A DNA stretch of 64,000 nt. Origin: Anodontia alba. Taxonomy: Eukaryota; Mollusca; Bivalvia; Lucinida; Lucinidae. The notes below the pieces were generated by a model. It did not search any database and was not told the origin of the DNA. It saw nothing but the letters and a program-made list of their open reading frames with translations. A program made the position numbers and the translations under genes. The stretch spans positions 3,153,552-3,217,551 of the forward strand of contig OZ024826.1 in assembly GCA_964016985.1 (NCBI GenBank), in the 5' to 3' direction. Every line of letters begins with the position of its first letter. Position 1 is the stretch's first letter. Positions 11,230-21,318 of the stretch are shown here, in pieces.

Positions 11230-11652
11230 ATCTACCTTTTTGTTACCCACCAGTTGTCTTCGGTGGCAACGTTGGTGGGAAATCGGCTGCCTATTCGACC
11301 GGCACTCAACTGGTCGAATAGATTCTGTAGACCTATGTTTACATCATACAAAATTGCATGCGCACAGCGAATATAGAGTCCAGCTGCTCATTCGTGCAGT
11401 CTGACCATCGCTTAGTGCTCTGCGGATGGACCAAAACCAGTCTAGCAACTACAAATGAGACTGCACATGTTTTGTTCGGTCTTTTACGGCCCACGAATGA
11501 GCAACTGAACTCTATATTCGCTGCGCGCATGCAATTTTGCATGATAAGTCTACAGAATCTATCCGACCAGTTGAGTGCCGGTCGGATAGGCAGCCGAATT
11601 CCCGCCAAAGTTGCCACCGAAGACAATTGATGGATGACAAAAGATACCACTA
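11230..11652. mobile_element. Foldback element with ~150-bp arms
   Basis: The left arm (TTGTCTTCGGTGGCAAC ... GCTCATTCGTG) is repeated in reverse on the right (CACGAATGAGC ... GTTGCCACCGAAGACAA). The loop, about 100 bp, is centred near 11445. Both strands therefore carry similar frames, with MRTANIES and MRAANIEF starts; these are by-products of the symmetry, not genes. Confidence 0.85.
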
Positions 11653-12152
11653 GCTATCGACTTCACCATCGGTAGCCGAAGAAAGACTACTCAGGAACGT
11701 GTCAAATGTGCATATATCTGCATGTTAAGATGTTACTCTGAGCAGGTTTTGTTTCCCACTCGACTTAAAGATACCCAGAACAAATTCAGACACAACTTGT
11801 TCCCATGCCGATATTTGTTGAAATAGTTAGAGTAAGGGGTGTGACTATTTTCGGATACCAGCGATCGTACCAAAATGTCAGCCTTATCTCAAGTGACACC
11901 CACTTTCAACGCTATCTAAACTGACTCTCCACACCCACCTTCGGAAGATCTCCATATGGTTTTCTTTTCACAACACGGTGTTGCGAGTGTGGAGATAAGC
12001 AGCCGTGGTAGTGTGAAACCTCTTTGCTTGTATTCTTAATGGCAACGAGTCTTTCCCTTTGGATGCAAACATCACAGTCTTTGGGGTTGTTTACAAATAC
12101 ATCCAGCTCAGCAGATAGTTCTATCCCGTATAGCCCTATTCGTATTTGTACT
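11653..12152. other. No gene seen
   Basis: No recognisable coding sequence or repeat. Confidence 0.4.
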
Positions 12153-12165
12153 CTCTGCCACTGGT

Positions 12166-12464
12166 TTCTTTGTGTTTAGGTTTTACGGCCCAGTCAACCC
12201 AGTGGGGTCATGTCGAGCGCGGTCAGTTTACCTAACCACACTTTTACTGGGCAGACTTAGTCCTCTAAACAGTATTGTGCACATTCTTTCGCCAGAAACT
12301 GACAACTGCCCTTCTTGAATCAGCGGTAGGGAGAGAATGACCGTAGAAAATATTTCATGATCAATCTCCACGAAAGAATGTTGCCGACCACCTCGGCGGG
12401 GGTCGAACCCGCGACCTCCTGGTCTCCAGTCGGACGCACATCCAACTGAGTCACCGAGGCCGGC
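12166..12464 (-). mobile_element. tRNA-derived SINE, full length
   Basis: On the minus strand it starts with a tRNA-like head (A-box region GTGACTCAGTTGG, B-box GGTTCGACCCC). A body containing AGGGCAGTT and GAAAGAATGTGCAC follows, and the tail reads GGGCCGTAAAACC then ACACAAA. A 13-bp target duplication (CTCTGCCACTGGT) flanks it at 12153-12165 and 12465-12477. It shares the family of the copy at 17632-17938. Confidence 0.9.
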
Positions 12465-12477
12465 CTCTGCCACTGGT

Positions 12478-13805
12478 ATCACATGGGTATATTACATATT
12501 ATTCAGTGAATACGAGATATTAGAATAAAATCATGTGCCGGTGGAATGTATCGGGGTTGTTTAGTTTGGTCTGCTTGTCCCGCCCCTGCCCCAATTTACA
12601 TGTCATACTGTGTATGTTGAAACAATAGTTGATGATTAATAAATTATGAATAAACCAAATAGACAACAAAGATATTGCAGTATTCTAACAATATCAGGCT
12701 CAGAGTACTCATTCATTTCATAGCTGCAGATACGAGGAGATATCCACATAATATTTTTCGTATTCTCCGTGAAAACATGTTAGTGTGCCCACTGGAAGCG
12801 CTTCGCCTAGGCTTCGTGAAGAAGTAAGAAAAACATCAGTACTTTTCGGTTAAAAATAACGCCCTGTCTGGAGCTATGTTATCTGTCCCCCGGGATGGTT
12901 GGTGTAAGAGTGGGTAGCTGGCATTGATAACAGTACGATTCCATTAGTGAGTCCGTGATGCTGTTACAGCTTTTGTCCGGGCTGTAAACTCATTAAACGT
13001 TTGGAATATGTTCATGAAGCTTCAAACACATACATGTACCGTTTGATGAGACAATATGTCGCGATCAAGCAAGGCAACTCTTGCCCTCTTGATTCTTGAG
13101 TTGTCTGCCCTTGGACGTGCGGTGAAGATACACTGGCTAATTTGTAGCACTCGTGGTTTTATTATTTTCTTAGTCACAGTGCTCTTTTATAGATAGTGAA
13201 TTCAAAGGGCCTAAAACAGCATCACATTAAAGTGTCTTTGAAAAATCGAATACTGTTTAATGTGGTGATGGGTGGAGTCATATGCAGCTTTGAAAACTAA
13301 ATCGACGCATATGAGTGAGGAGGAAACATAATGAAACCGAGTCTCGGAATTTAGTTCTTTGGTGTGTTCTCTGTTTCAAACGACAGCCTTTTAGATTTTT
13401 AGTTGCAATGTGTATTCACATGTTCCCCCTATAATATAAAGTGAAAATAGGGGTCAGTAGGGATCTACATTTAAGGCGGATGTTCAGAACTGTATAGGTT
13501 TTAACCAGCATTTCAGTTTTTGTTTGTTTTGCTATTCGACAGTTTCTAATTTTGTATATATATAGCACTTTCTGCATACAATGACGATCACGACACTGCT
13601 GTCTGTGGCGTCGTATTTAGGTATGCACTATTTTCCAATGTCCCTTGGCCAGGATGAGAGGCATCCACATGTACAAACAAGCGATGTAAATTCTAATACA
13701 TGCTCGAAGACTCTTTTGTTTGTTCCGGCTGGAACCTTTACCCGTGTATTCCGTGTGGACTCTTCTACCATAACTCTTTGGACCAGTCTATTTCCAATTC
13801 CAGGC
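12478..13805. other. No gene seen
   Basis: Short frames only. A small hairpin (CATCACATTAAAGTG with TTTAATGTGGTGATG) sits near 13228-13270. Confidence 0.4.
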
Positions 13806-14041
13806 TCCGAGGTTATAAAACTTTTTTCATGCTCAACTCAGCTGAGCATGAAAATTGTAATGCTAATACATCTCAAATTACTAACAACTGCAAATTCTGT
13901 CTTGCTAAACATAACTGAGCATGAAAATTTCTCTGCTAATAAATTTGAAAATGCCAACTATTGTTGGCATTTTCATATTTATTAGCAATGAAATTTTCAT
14001 GCTCCCCTGAACTGATCATGAAGAAAGTTTTATAACCTCGG
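13806..14041. mobile_element. Inverted-repeat element with nested hairpins
   Basis: The ends pair CCGAGGTTATAAAACTTT with its reverse complement at 14021-14041. Inside are two further hairpins: CATGCTCAACTCAGCTGAGCATG and one around TGCCAACTATTGTTGGCA. A GAGCATGAAAATT phrase occurs repeatedly in both directions. It is likely a non-autonomous foldback transposon. No clear target duplication. Confidence 0.7.
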
Positions 14042-14324
14042 GCCAAGGTGTCTGGTTAGTTTTTATTTTTACTATGTTAAATGTCTCCGCTTAATGCAAA
14101 CAGTGAAGACTCTCAGGCTGATCAGACGCCGCGGTCTGATCTGGTGTACTCTGTTTGTTAATGAACGATAAAAGTTCAAAACCTACATGTATATACATAA
14201 GATGCCTCTTACGTCAAGGATTCATATCCCGGAAAACCTAAGTTTAAAGGAAGCGTTTGTTCTGGCTGATAAGCCAAAACTTCTCATCAGCTTATTAAGT
14301 TATATCCGAGTTTTCTGGGGTTTT
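14042..14324. other. No gene seen; recurring GATCAGACGCC motif
   Basis: GCTGATCAGACGCCGCGGTCTGATC near 14119-14143 is one of the dispersed short inverted motifs. Nothing else recognised. Confidence 0.45.
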
Positions 14325-14365
<41 letters not shown>

Positions 14366-14470
14366 GACATTTCTTTCAAATCGTCACCTGAAGCATAATT
14401 TCTGGGGAAAAAAAAAGAAAAATGTCATCCGTTTGTCATCTGCTGAATTAGTACAGAGAGTGGTAAAGGT
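14325..14470. repeat. Fragment of the GTCGTCTGCTG foldback family
   Basis: A long T-run followed by TTTTGACATTTC, TTTCTGGGGAAAAAA and TCATCTGCTGAATTAG matches the order in the fuller copies at 32863 and 53735. Confidence 0.5.
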
Positions 14471-14589
14471 TAAGTAATTAGCATAAAGCTATTTGAGACG
14501 AGGCATTGAAAAAACTACTTATGGCAGCCTGATTCAGACCTTCTCTCTTCGTACTTATATTCCACAGAATCCTATGATTCTTTAAGCAG

Positions 14590-14890
14590 GGAATGAATAA
14601 TCTCATCAGGCCGTTCAGATGCTTAGGCTCGTCTGGGCCTTCGTTGCTCGCATGTGGGCTACGCCATGCGAAAACGTGTCTTCGGGCACATGCGGACAGC
14701 GAAGGCCCAGATCAGCCTACACATCCGCGCAGTTTGCTCGGGGCCTTCGTTGTTCGCAAGCAGAATCGTTATATTATAGAATGTTTAAATGGCGAGCAAA
14801 TACCCGGATGAGACTTTGCGCATGTGTAGGATGATGTGAATCCATCCAGCGCAAAGTTTGCGCATGCTCGAAAGCACTGTTTTGCTTGAC
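14590..14890 (+). repeat. GC-richer dispersed repeat, plus copy
   Basis: It contains GCGAAAACGTGTCTTCGG, GCGGACAGCGAAGGCCCAGATCAGCC and GCGAGCAAAT, followed by GCGCATGTGTA-GGATGATGT phrases. A reverse-complement copy with the same order lies at 45070-45300. The frames here are incidental. Confidence 0.7.
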
Positions 14891-15109
14891 GCGATCCATA
14901 AGGCATCATGCCTTTTTCTCGCATCAGGCATCATGTATATGAACAATGAAGAACACAGAATTAGCGCAGTTCGATAAGGCTGTGTCATTCGCTTAAATCA
15001 GTAGTGCATGTTTCAGCGATACCACTGTTTTTGACCCTTTTAGTACACTATATCAGCCCTTCAGAAGATTGCGGGTGTATGTTTGGTGATTTTTTTTTCA
15101 TTCCCAAGA

Positions 15110-15308
15110 CATACTAAGAAGGAGTTTTTGGTGATAATTCTGGACGTTGTTTATCTATTTCTTAATAAAAACCTACACTGTGGGTACTCATTAAAAGTGT
15201 CACACCGAGGAACTTCTAATGAGTACCAACCACATAGGTTTTTATGGAGAACTGAATACAAGTATCCTAGAATTATCATCAAATATTCTTCCTTAACAAA
15301 TCTTCTGA
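15110..15308. mobile_element. Foldback element with CTCATTA-type central hairpin
   Basis: The outer arms pair AAGAAGG..TTTTGGTGATAATTCTGG with CCTAGAATTATCATCAAA..TTCTTCCTT. The inner arms pair AAAAACCTA..GGGTACTCATTA with TAATGAGTACC..TAGGTTTTTAT. The hairpin core is shared with 1064-1110 and 18543-18605. Confidence 0.7.
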
Positions 15309-15942
15309 TTTGAAGATAACAAATGTATGTAGATTTTCCGGATACTAGTTTTACACATATCATACATATAATCTAATAACAAGTACATCCATCCAAGCAA
15401 TAGGAAGATATACATCTTTATAAAACTTTATCATAAAACATTATCAAGATACAAACACAATATCTGACCTTGACATCGATCTCACGGAGTAAGAGGAACC
15501 TCACACTGAACGAAACTTTTGACCAGAAGCTAACATCAGTCCAAGTAGCAACTAAATCTATGTATGAGATAAAGCTCTTAAAACGATATTATGAAAATTG
15601 TCTCTGATATTACCTGAAGGTGAATGAATTGGATAGGGCTTATACGAAAAAAAACAAAAAAAAAAACACACACTTTGGTAGAATAGCTAGCATTAAGCCA
15701 ACTATCAATTATATCTATCTAGGCATTCGGTAGATATTGATCTTTAGACAGTTGACGTAAAATTATACCATGAAAAATCTCTAAGTCAGTGATTTTTTTC
15801 CTCAAGGTCACTGAGGAGATGGAGCTTGCAGAGAACAAAGCTGTGAACCAGCAGTGACGTAGCCAGAACAGTATATGTTTTACGCACATCAGGAAAAATC
15901 TTAAAAACTATGCCTAGAATCGCTTCCAAAATATGGGCTACA
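15309..15942. other. No gene seen
   Basis: AT-rich with no open frame of note. One A-run near 15649-15666. Confidence 0.4.
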
Positions 15943-15991
15943 CTTAAAGGAAAGAATTTGCTCCCAGAGGGAGCAAATTCTTTTCTTTAAG
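15943..15991. repeat. Near-perfect hairpin, TTGCTCC family
   Basis: CTTAAAGGAAAGAATTTGCTCCC pairs across a 3-nt loop with its near-exact reverse complement. The core matches hairpins at 9950-10018 and about 62129-62212. Confidence 0.85.
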
Positions 15992-16281
15992 AGCAGTCCC
16001 TATGGTTAAGAAGCAAAACATTGCATGTTGAAACCACTTTATTATAAATAGTTTTCTTACGCATTTTACGCACATGCGTAATGTACATAATGAGTGCTAT
16101 GTCTATAACCAGTATATAACATCACTTCAAGCATCAACTAAATCCACCCATGTATTCAGGGGTTATTTCTGCGTAAAATCTTTGGTGTAAAACTTTCACA
16201 CGAAAGTTCTAAATCCTTGACCTTGACATCAATGTCAATAAAGGAGTTGGACTTGCACTGAAACAAACAAAGAATAACTTT

Positions 16282-16393
16282 TGTTTGTTTGTGTTGAGGT
16301 TTTACGGCCCAGTCAACCCAATGGGTTCATGTCGAGCGCGGTCAGTTTACCTAACCACACGTTTACTGGGCAGGCTTAGTCCTCTAAGCGGTT
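16282..16393 (-). mobile_element. tRNA SINE, 5'-truncated (tail half only)
   Basis: Matches the 3' half of the SINE family (CCTCTAAGCGG on the plus strand through the GGGCCGTAAAACC tail and CACAAACAAA end on the minus strand). The tRNA-like head is missing. Confidence 0.75.
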
Positions 16394-16540
16394 GGTTTAA
16401 ACAGTATTTTATTTGATAATATAACAGTAATATGAGGTACCAACACATGGTGCAGGATCTGACAGTAAGCCAAAGCTTGATAAGATCATTTCCTGCGTCA
16501 TTGTGAAGCATACAGTATATATAGATGAATGGCTGTGTCA

Positions 16541-16568
16541 AACAGAGAGAGAGAGAGAGAGAGAGAGA
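16541..16568. repeat. (GA)n microsatellite
   Basis: About 14 GA dinucleotides. Confidence 0.9.
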
Positions 16569-16699
16569 TGAGTCATATTATGTGTCCCCATGGCAAGAGC
16601 GTTTCCTAATACATGTACATAGAGCTTATTTCCAAGAGATTTGGAGAGGCGATAGTTTGGTACTAGTCTCGGTTTCCTCAGGTAAACCGGTGTCGCGTG

Positions 16700-17276
16700 A
16701 GATTAAGACCATGAGATGTTTCAGAACGCATGCGCAATGGAAGCGGATGTCCGGTGGGGGAAAAGTCAGAATTTATCTTCCCTAATATTGACTTCTTATT
16801 TTGCTGTTGTCTATTTAAAGGATTTTTTCCTTTTCTCCGTGCTGTGTTTGAATTTAGAATACCCAGATGAATTATGGAGGTGTTTGTCTTGCTTCGACAC
16901 CTGTATTATTTTTAATACCTGTTGACATACGGCGAGAAGAACGAAAACGTGCATTCATATTCGCCGTGTGCGACTGTTTACTTACCAGCTTACGGTTTGA
17001 TACCTACAGAAATGTACTTTTTTCTTATGTACTTCATGATCAGACGGCTGCATAAAAATGAACAGAATTTGGAAAATCGTGGATGCGTTGAAAATGGCTG
17101 CGTCACCAGCGATGTTCGTACAGTATTAGGATTCGTACACGTGACTTTACTGAACGCACAACTATGGGGTTTGACGCGTATAACTTGTTCAGGCAGAAAT
17201 GTTTAGCATGATGGATGAAACATCGTTGGAAATACTGACCTGGAACACTTGTGATTTTTGACAGCAGAAGGTAAGC
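16700..17276 (+). promoter_or_regulatory. Possible promoter and first exon (weak)
   Basis: CGCATGCGCA at 16727-16736 is an NRF1-like palindrome in a locally CpG-richer stretch. Downstream comes AAAATGGCTGCG near 17090 and a good splice donor, CAGAAG|GTAAGC, at 17271. The 94-residue frame between them resembles nothing I know. It could be a non-coding first exon whose gene lies elsewhere, or chance. Confidence 0.25.
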
Positions 17277-17301
17277 TATGGTGATTGCCAAAACTGTAGG
17301 T

Positions 17302-17515
17302 CAGCCTGGTACATCAGACAGTTGGTAGAGCACCTGACTTACAAACAGGTGATTGCGGGGTTAAATTTTGCATTAGGCATACCTTTCCCTCCTTAAGTTG
17401 CTTCGATGGCAATGAGGTACTTGTGAGTGGGGAGAAAAGCTAAGCACTGTTAGTGTGTTCAGTTGATGTCTGGCACATAAAAGTTAAACACTGTTAACGG
17501 TAGAGGAGTGTTGTA
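17302..17515 (+). mobile_element. Degenerate tRNA-derived SINE
   Basis: The head CAGTTGGTAGAGCACCTGAC is a good A-box region; the B-box area (GCGGGGTTAAATTTT) is decayed. The body includes GAGTGGGGAGAAAAGC and CACTGTTA phrases. It is a different, older family from the copy at 17632. Confidence 0.5.
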
Positions 17516-17631
17516 ATTGGTGAGACTGCAGGCCCGTATGCAAGGGGGTTCAGGGGGTACAAACACACCCTCTTTTCTGCAGAATTACTTCAAAATCATG
17601 CAGTTTTTAAACCGAGATTCACTTTATATCC
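17516..17631 (+). repeat. Dispersed repeat, left part (split by SINE)
   Basis: CCCGTATGCAAGGGGGTTC followed by TTCAAAATCATGCAG matches the repeat at about 49360-49575, whose other half continues at 17952-18065. The SINE interrupts it. Confidence 0.65.
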
Positions 17632-17938
17632 TGCCGGCCTCGGTGGCTCAGTTGGATGCGCCGTCCGACTGGAGACCAGGAGGTCGCGGGTTCAACCCCC
17701 GCTGAGGTCGGCAACATTCTTTCGTGGAGATTGATCATGAAATATTTTCTACAGTCATTCTCTCCCTTCCGCTGATTCAAGAAGGGCAGTTGTCAGTTTC
17801 TGGCGAAAGAATGTGCACAATACTGGTGAACCGCTTAGAGGACTAAGTCTGCCCAGTAAACGTGTGGTTAGGTAAACTGACCGCGCTCGACATGACCCCA
17901 CTGGGTTGATTGGGCCGTAAAACCTCAACACAAACAAA
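17632..17938 (+). mobile_element. tRNA-derived SINE, full length (reference copy)
   Basis: 307 bp. The tRNA-like head runs to about 17710, with A box TGGCTCAGTTGG and B box GGTTCAACCCC, the internal RNA polymerase III promoter. The body follows, then a conserved 3' part (GACCGCGCTCGACATGACCC ... GGGCCGTAAAACC) and a short CAAA tail. Target duplications TCACTTTATaTCC (17619-17631) and TCACTTTATgTCC (17939-17951) differ at one base. At least five other copies lie in this window. Confidence 0.92.
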
Positions 17939-17951
17939 TCACTTTATGTCC

Positions 17952-18065
17952 CTAATTTTGGCCCCCAAATTGGCATTTTCAAGAAGCATTTGCACCCCTG
18001 TTTTCAGAATAGCTAAAATTCCACCTGCCACCCCCCTCCCCATTTCAAAAGTCTGCGTATGGATC
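17952..18065 (+). repeat. Dispersed repeat, right part
   Basis: CTAATTTTGGCCCCC ... CATTTCAAAAGTCTGCGTATGGATCTGG continues the repeat interrupted by the SINE. The intact relative at 49360-49575 ends CATTTCAAAAGTCTGTGTACAGGCCTGG. Confidence 0.65.
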
Positions 18066-18073
18066 TGGACTGT

Positions 18074-18140
18074 CAGCCTGGTTAGCTCAGTTGGTAGAGC
18101 GCCTGATTTGCAGCCATGGGGTCGCGGGTTTGAGTTCTCC
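18074..18140 (+). mobile_element. tRNA-like sequence (SINE head)
   Basis: GCCTGGTTAGCTCAGTTGGTAGAGCGCCTG has an excellent A box; the B box (GGGTTTGAGTTCTC) deviates from GGTTCGANTCC, and the acceptor stem does not close. It is a tRNA-derived repeat rather than a functional tRNA gene. Confidence 0.55.
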
Positions 18141-18540
18141 TCCTAAGTTTATTTTACTATTGATTATTGAACATGTTCAAGGGTCTACATGAAACACAAA
18201 ATTGAAAATTCCAGCTAAAAACAGTACAGGTCTGCAGATAAAAAATTGCAAGTGAATTGCAATATTCTTATAATATTAAAAGTAAAATGAAAGGAAAACT
18301 GCTTGCCTAAGGCGAGACTTGAACCCATGATCCCCATATCGCTAGACAGCAGTGTTGGGAATCAGCAAGAATTTCATTGTCGATCATCGGTTTTGTAAAA
18401 CTGACTGATCTTTGAGTAATAATTGACTTGTAGAAAATATATTCACTCTTAATTCAGCCATTTTCCAGGTACGTATTCATGCTCCAGATCAATAAGAGGG
18501 GTATCCAGGTAATATTTTTCTTATTTTGCCATAAATACAT
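18141..18540. other. No gene; decayed tRNA-like fragment
   Basis: AGGCGAGACTTGAACCCATGATC near 18309-18331 looks like a reversed, decayed tRNA B-box region. Otherwise nothing recognised. Confidence 0.4.
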
Positions 18541-18606
18541 ATAATGTTGTTGGTACTCATTAGAAGTGCCTCTGCAAGATGCTTCTAATGAGTACCTACA
18601 ACATCA
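18541..18606. repeat. Hairpin, CTCATTAGAA family
   Basis: GTTGTTGGTACTCATTAGAAG pairs with CTTCTAATGAGTACCTACAAC around a CTGCAAGAT-type loop. Same core as 1064-1110. Confidence 0.85.
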
Positions 18607-19267
18607 GTTCTTTTGGGTTGACTTTTTTTGAAGGCTATTTTATCAAATCTTTTCACTTTTATTGACCATAAATCTAGAATGACCCAAACAGACAGCTCTG
18701 AACTTCATTTATTGATGACTTGCCTATGAAAATAAAAGATGAAAAAAATATATTTGTTTCAAAACAAAAAAAAAAAATTCCTATTAGTTGACTAAAAAAG
18801 ATCTTTCTGATCTTCAGTCACAAGAGGCAAAAGTGATTGATGCATGATTATAATCGATCATCAGTGGCAATACTACTAGACAGGTGCTAAACCTAAGTTG
18901 AGCTACACGGGCGGTCCTGTTCTGTCCATGGACTCGAGCCACTACACTCCTCATAACATTTAGGATTCAGGTATCACCCTGATGTCCTGAAGGTATCTGG
19001 TCTGCAACCCCCAATTGCTTGCATTTGGCACACACCTGTGTTTACTAAATCTGATATCAGTAAAGTGAACAGGAGAGGAAACAACGACTACCGGAGCTGG
19101 GACTCACCAACAAGTTGGCAACAACCCCATAACACTAGTCAGGTGCTCTTCCTACTGAACCAATCAGGCAGTCTTGTTCAGTCCATGCACTCCAGCCACT
19201 ACATTAAATTCACAATATAAAAATGTACATTGAATAAAAACAGTTTTCTGCAGTATCGATTTTTTTA
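18607..19267. other. No gene; duplicated tRNA-like debris
   Basis: Two similar pieces (about 18885-18960 and 19140-19210) share a CAGGTGCT..CC..CTGA..CA..CAGTC and CTGTTC(A)GTCCATG(G/C)ACTC order. They are probably old minus-strand tRNA-SINE remnants. Confidence 0.4.
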
Positions 19268-20350
19268 GCTGTAAGATTGGCTCTGATCTGGGTCTACGCT
19301 GTTAGCTCAGGACTGTCCGGTGTATACAGTATTCTACAGTATCAATTTATTAGGTGTACATACATGCCATATCTCACACTGTGAGATAAAATCTCACAGA
19401 ATTTGGCCCATCTGGAAGGCAATTCCCATAAAAAATTCTAATCTCACAGAATTTTCAGACCATTTTACAACAGATTTTATGAAGAATTAAACATAAATCA
19501 CACACTTTTGTGGCTTTCACAAGCTTCTCACATGAAAAAAGAAGACCTTAGACTATATTGTGGGAACACCAAAGTGATGTTTAAGAAAATCTCACAGAAT
19601 TTTGTCAAATCTCCCTTAGTATTTTGCCTTATCTCACAGATTTTAGTCCACAGCTTATGGCATAAATGGGTGTAATGTGACATCTGATCTGGATCTACAC
19701 TGTTAAACTGAGGACTGTCTGTCCAAAACTTAGAGTATAAATGGTATTCTACAATATCCACTTATTAGATGTAAGGTAGTGTCTGATCTGGGTCTACACT
19801 GTTAGCTAGGGCAATCTGGTATATGCAGTATTCTACAGTATCCATTTACATGTATTAAGTGTAAGTGACTGCTGATCTGGGTACTGTTAGCTTAGGACTG
19901 TCTGTCTAAAACAGAATATAAACGGTATTCTGCAGTACCCATTTATTAAATGTAAGATGACATCTGATCTGGGTCTACTCTGTTAGCTCAGGACTGTCTG
20001 TCCAGTGCTCCTAGTAAAAACGGATTCTGTACAGTAACCATTTATGTATGTAAGATGTCATTTGATCTGGATCTAAACGGTATGCTCAGGAATGCCTGTC
20101 CAGTACTTTGAGTATAAAGACTATTGTTCAGTGTCCATTTATTAGATGTAAGTTGACAACTGATCTGGGTCTACACTGTTAGCCCAGGACTGTCCAATAT
20201 GTTTGTGTTAAACAGTATTCTACACTATCCATTTATTAGCTGTGAGGTGGTGTCTGATCTAGATCTGTATTGTTAGCTCAGGACTGTCTGTCTAATACGT
20301 AGAGCATATATGGTATTCAACATATCCATTTATTAGATGTAAGGTGGCAA
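19268..20350 (+). repeat. Tandem array, ~95-105-bp unit, interrupted
   Basis: Eight or more diverged units of the form TCTGATCTGGGTCTACACTG, TTAGCTCAGGACTGTC, TATTCTACAGTATCCATTTATTA, GATGTAAG. The 19368-19680 stretch interrupts the array after the first unit. Confidence 0.85.
19368..19680. mobile_element. Insertion in the array, with repeated ATCTCACAGAATTT
   Basis: The motif ATCTCACAGA recurs at least four times in about 310 bp. The ends carry ATGCCATAtctcac and ATGGCATAaatg, a short inverted repeat. It is absent from the other array units, so it is probably an inserted element. Confidence 0.5.
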
Positions 20351-20806
20351 ATTACTTTATAGAATTTAGTATCGTTTCTTTTCTTTTTCCTGTGATAACT
20401 TATGACCAGTACAGTTATTTCTTCCATTCACTAACAATGTGATTAAAATATGTCTGCTGCCATGAGTCAAATGTCATTTGCATGCTGTAATGGATGATGG
20501 ATACCTTTTCATTGCGATTTATGAAAAAATATATACCGAAGAAAACTTACCTTAAAAAAAAAAAAACAGTCATTTAAAAAAAAAAAAAAGAAATCTTTCA
20601 TTTTATCCTTTCATCTCTCAAAGTCATTTTCAGCTAACACTCTCAGATTGACACAAAATCATTCTTTACCAATAAAAAAGGATTAAATGAATGAAAAATA
20701 TTATAAGACAATTTGCAGCTCTTGGGTGTGGGGTTGGGGGGGGGGTGTGGGGTTCCTATATATGGCATAGTACGGATGTGTGTGCCAAATGGCTCCCTTT
20801 TTCAGT
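20351..20806. other. No gene seen
   Basis: AT-rich with A-runs near 20553-20589 and a G-run of about ten near 20735. Nothing else recognised. Confidence 0.4.
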
Positions 20807-21118
20807 GCTGCCAGGTATATGATTAGCCCCCTTATTTCAACAAAAAGTATATGACTGACCCGATTTTTCTTGATTCATATGTGAAAGGCTCCACTATTCT
20901 GACATCCCAGTAAATGCACACATTTGTTTTGCTCAGAGATTTGTCAGGGCTGCTGTTTCTCTTGGTATTCAATGAATTGACTGCTATATTTGTCTAACTA
21001 CCAGACTTCCAGCAATAAATGGGTATAAAAATCAAAGGGCAGTATATGAATAGGTCAATATTTCGGACGATCAAGTATATGAATGGGTCCATTTTTTCAA
21101 AGGCCAGGTATATGAATG
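20807..21118 (+). repeat. Minisatellite, unit with AGTATATGAATGGGTC
   Basis: A diverged unit of about 35-40 bp (AGGTATATGA.T, then a GGGTCC/CCCC and TTTTT stretch) recurs at 20813, 20846, 21031, 21074 and 21107, right up to the gap. Confidence 0.6.
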
Positions 21119-21318
21119 NNNNNNNNNNNNNNNNNNNNNNNNNNNNNNNNNNNNNNNNNNNNNNNNNNNNNNNNNNNNNNNNNNNNNNNNNNNNNNNNNN
21201 NNNNNNNNNNNNNNNNNNNNNNNNNNNNNNNNNNNNNNNNNNNNNNNNNNNNNNNNNNNNNNNNNNNNNNNNNNNNNNNNNNNNNNNNNNNNNNNNNNNN
21301 NNNNNNNNNNNNNNNNNN
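21119..21318. other. Assembly gap, 200 N
   Basis: Exactly 200 N bases, probably a gap of conventional size. It starts inside the minisatellite, so its true length is unknown. Confidence 0.98.

Noticed and set aside
11339..11650. Frames of 90 and 103 residues on opposite strands
   Set aside because: They are mirror images caused by the foldback arms.
18074..18140. Possible tRNA gene
   Set aside because: Good A box, but the B box is off consensus and the acceptor stem does not close. It is treated as a SINE head.
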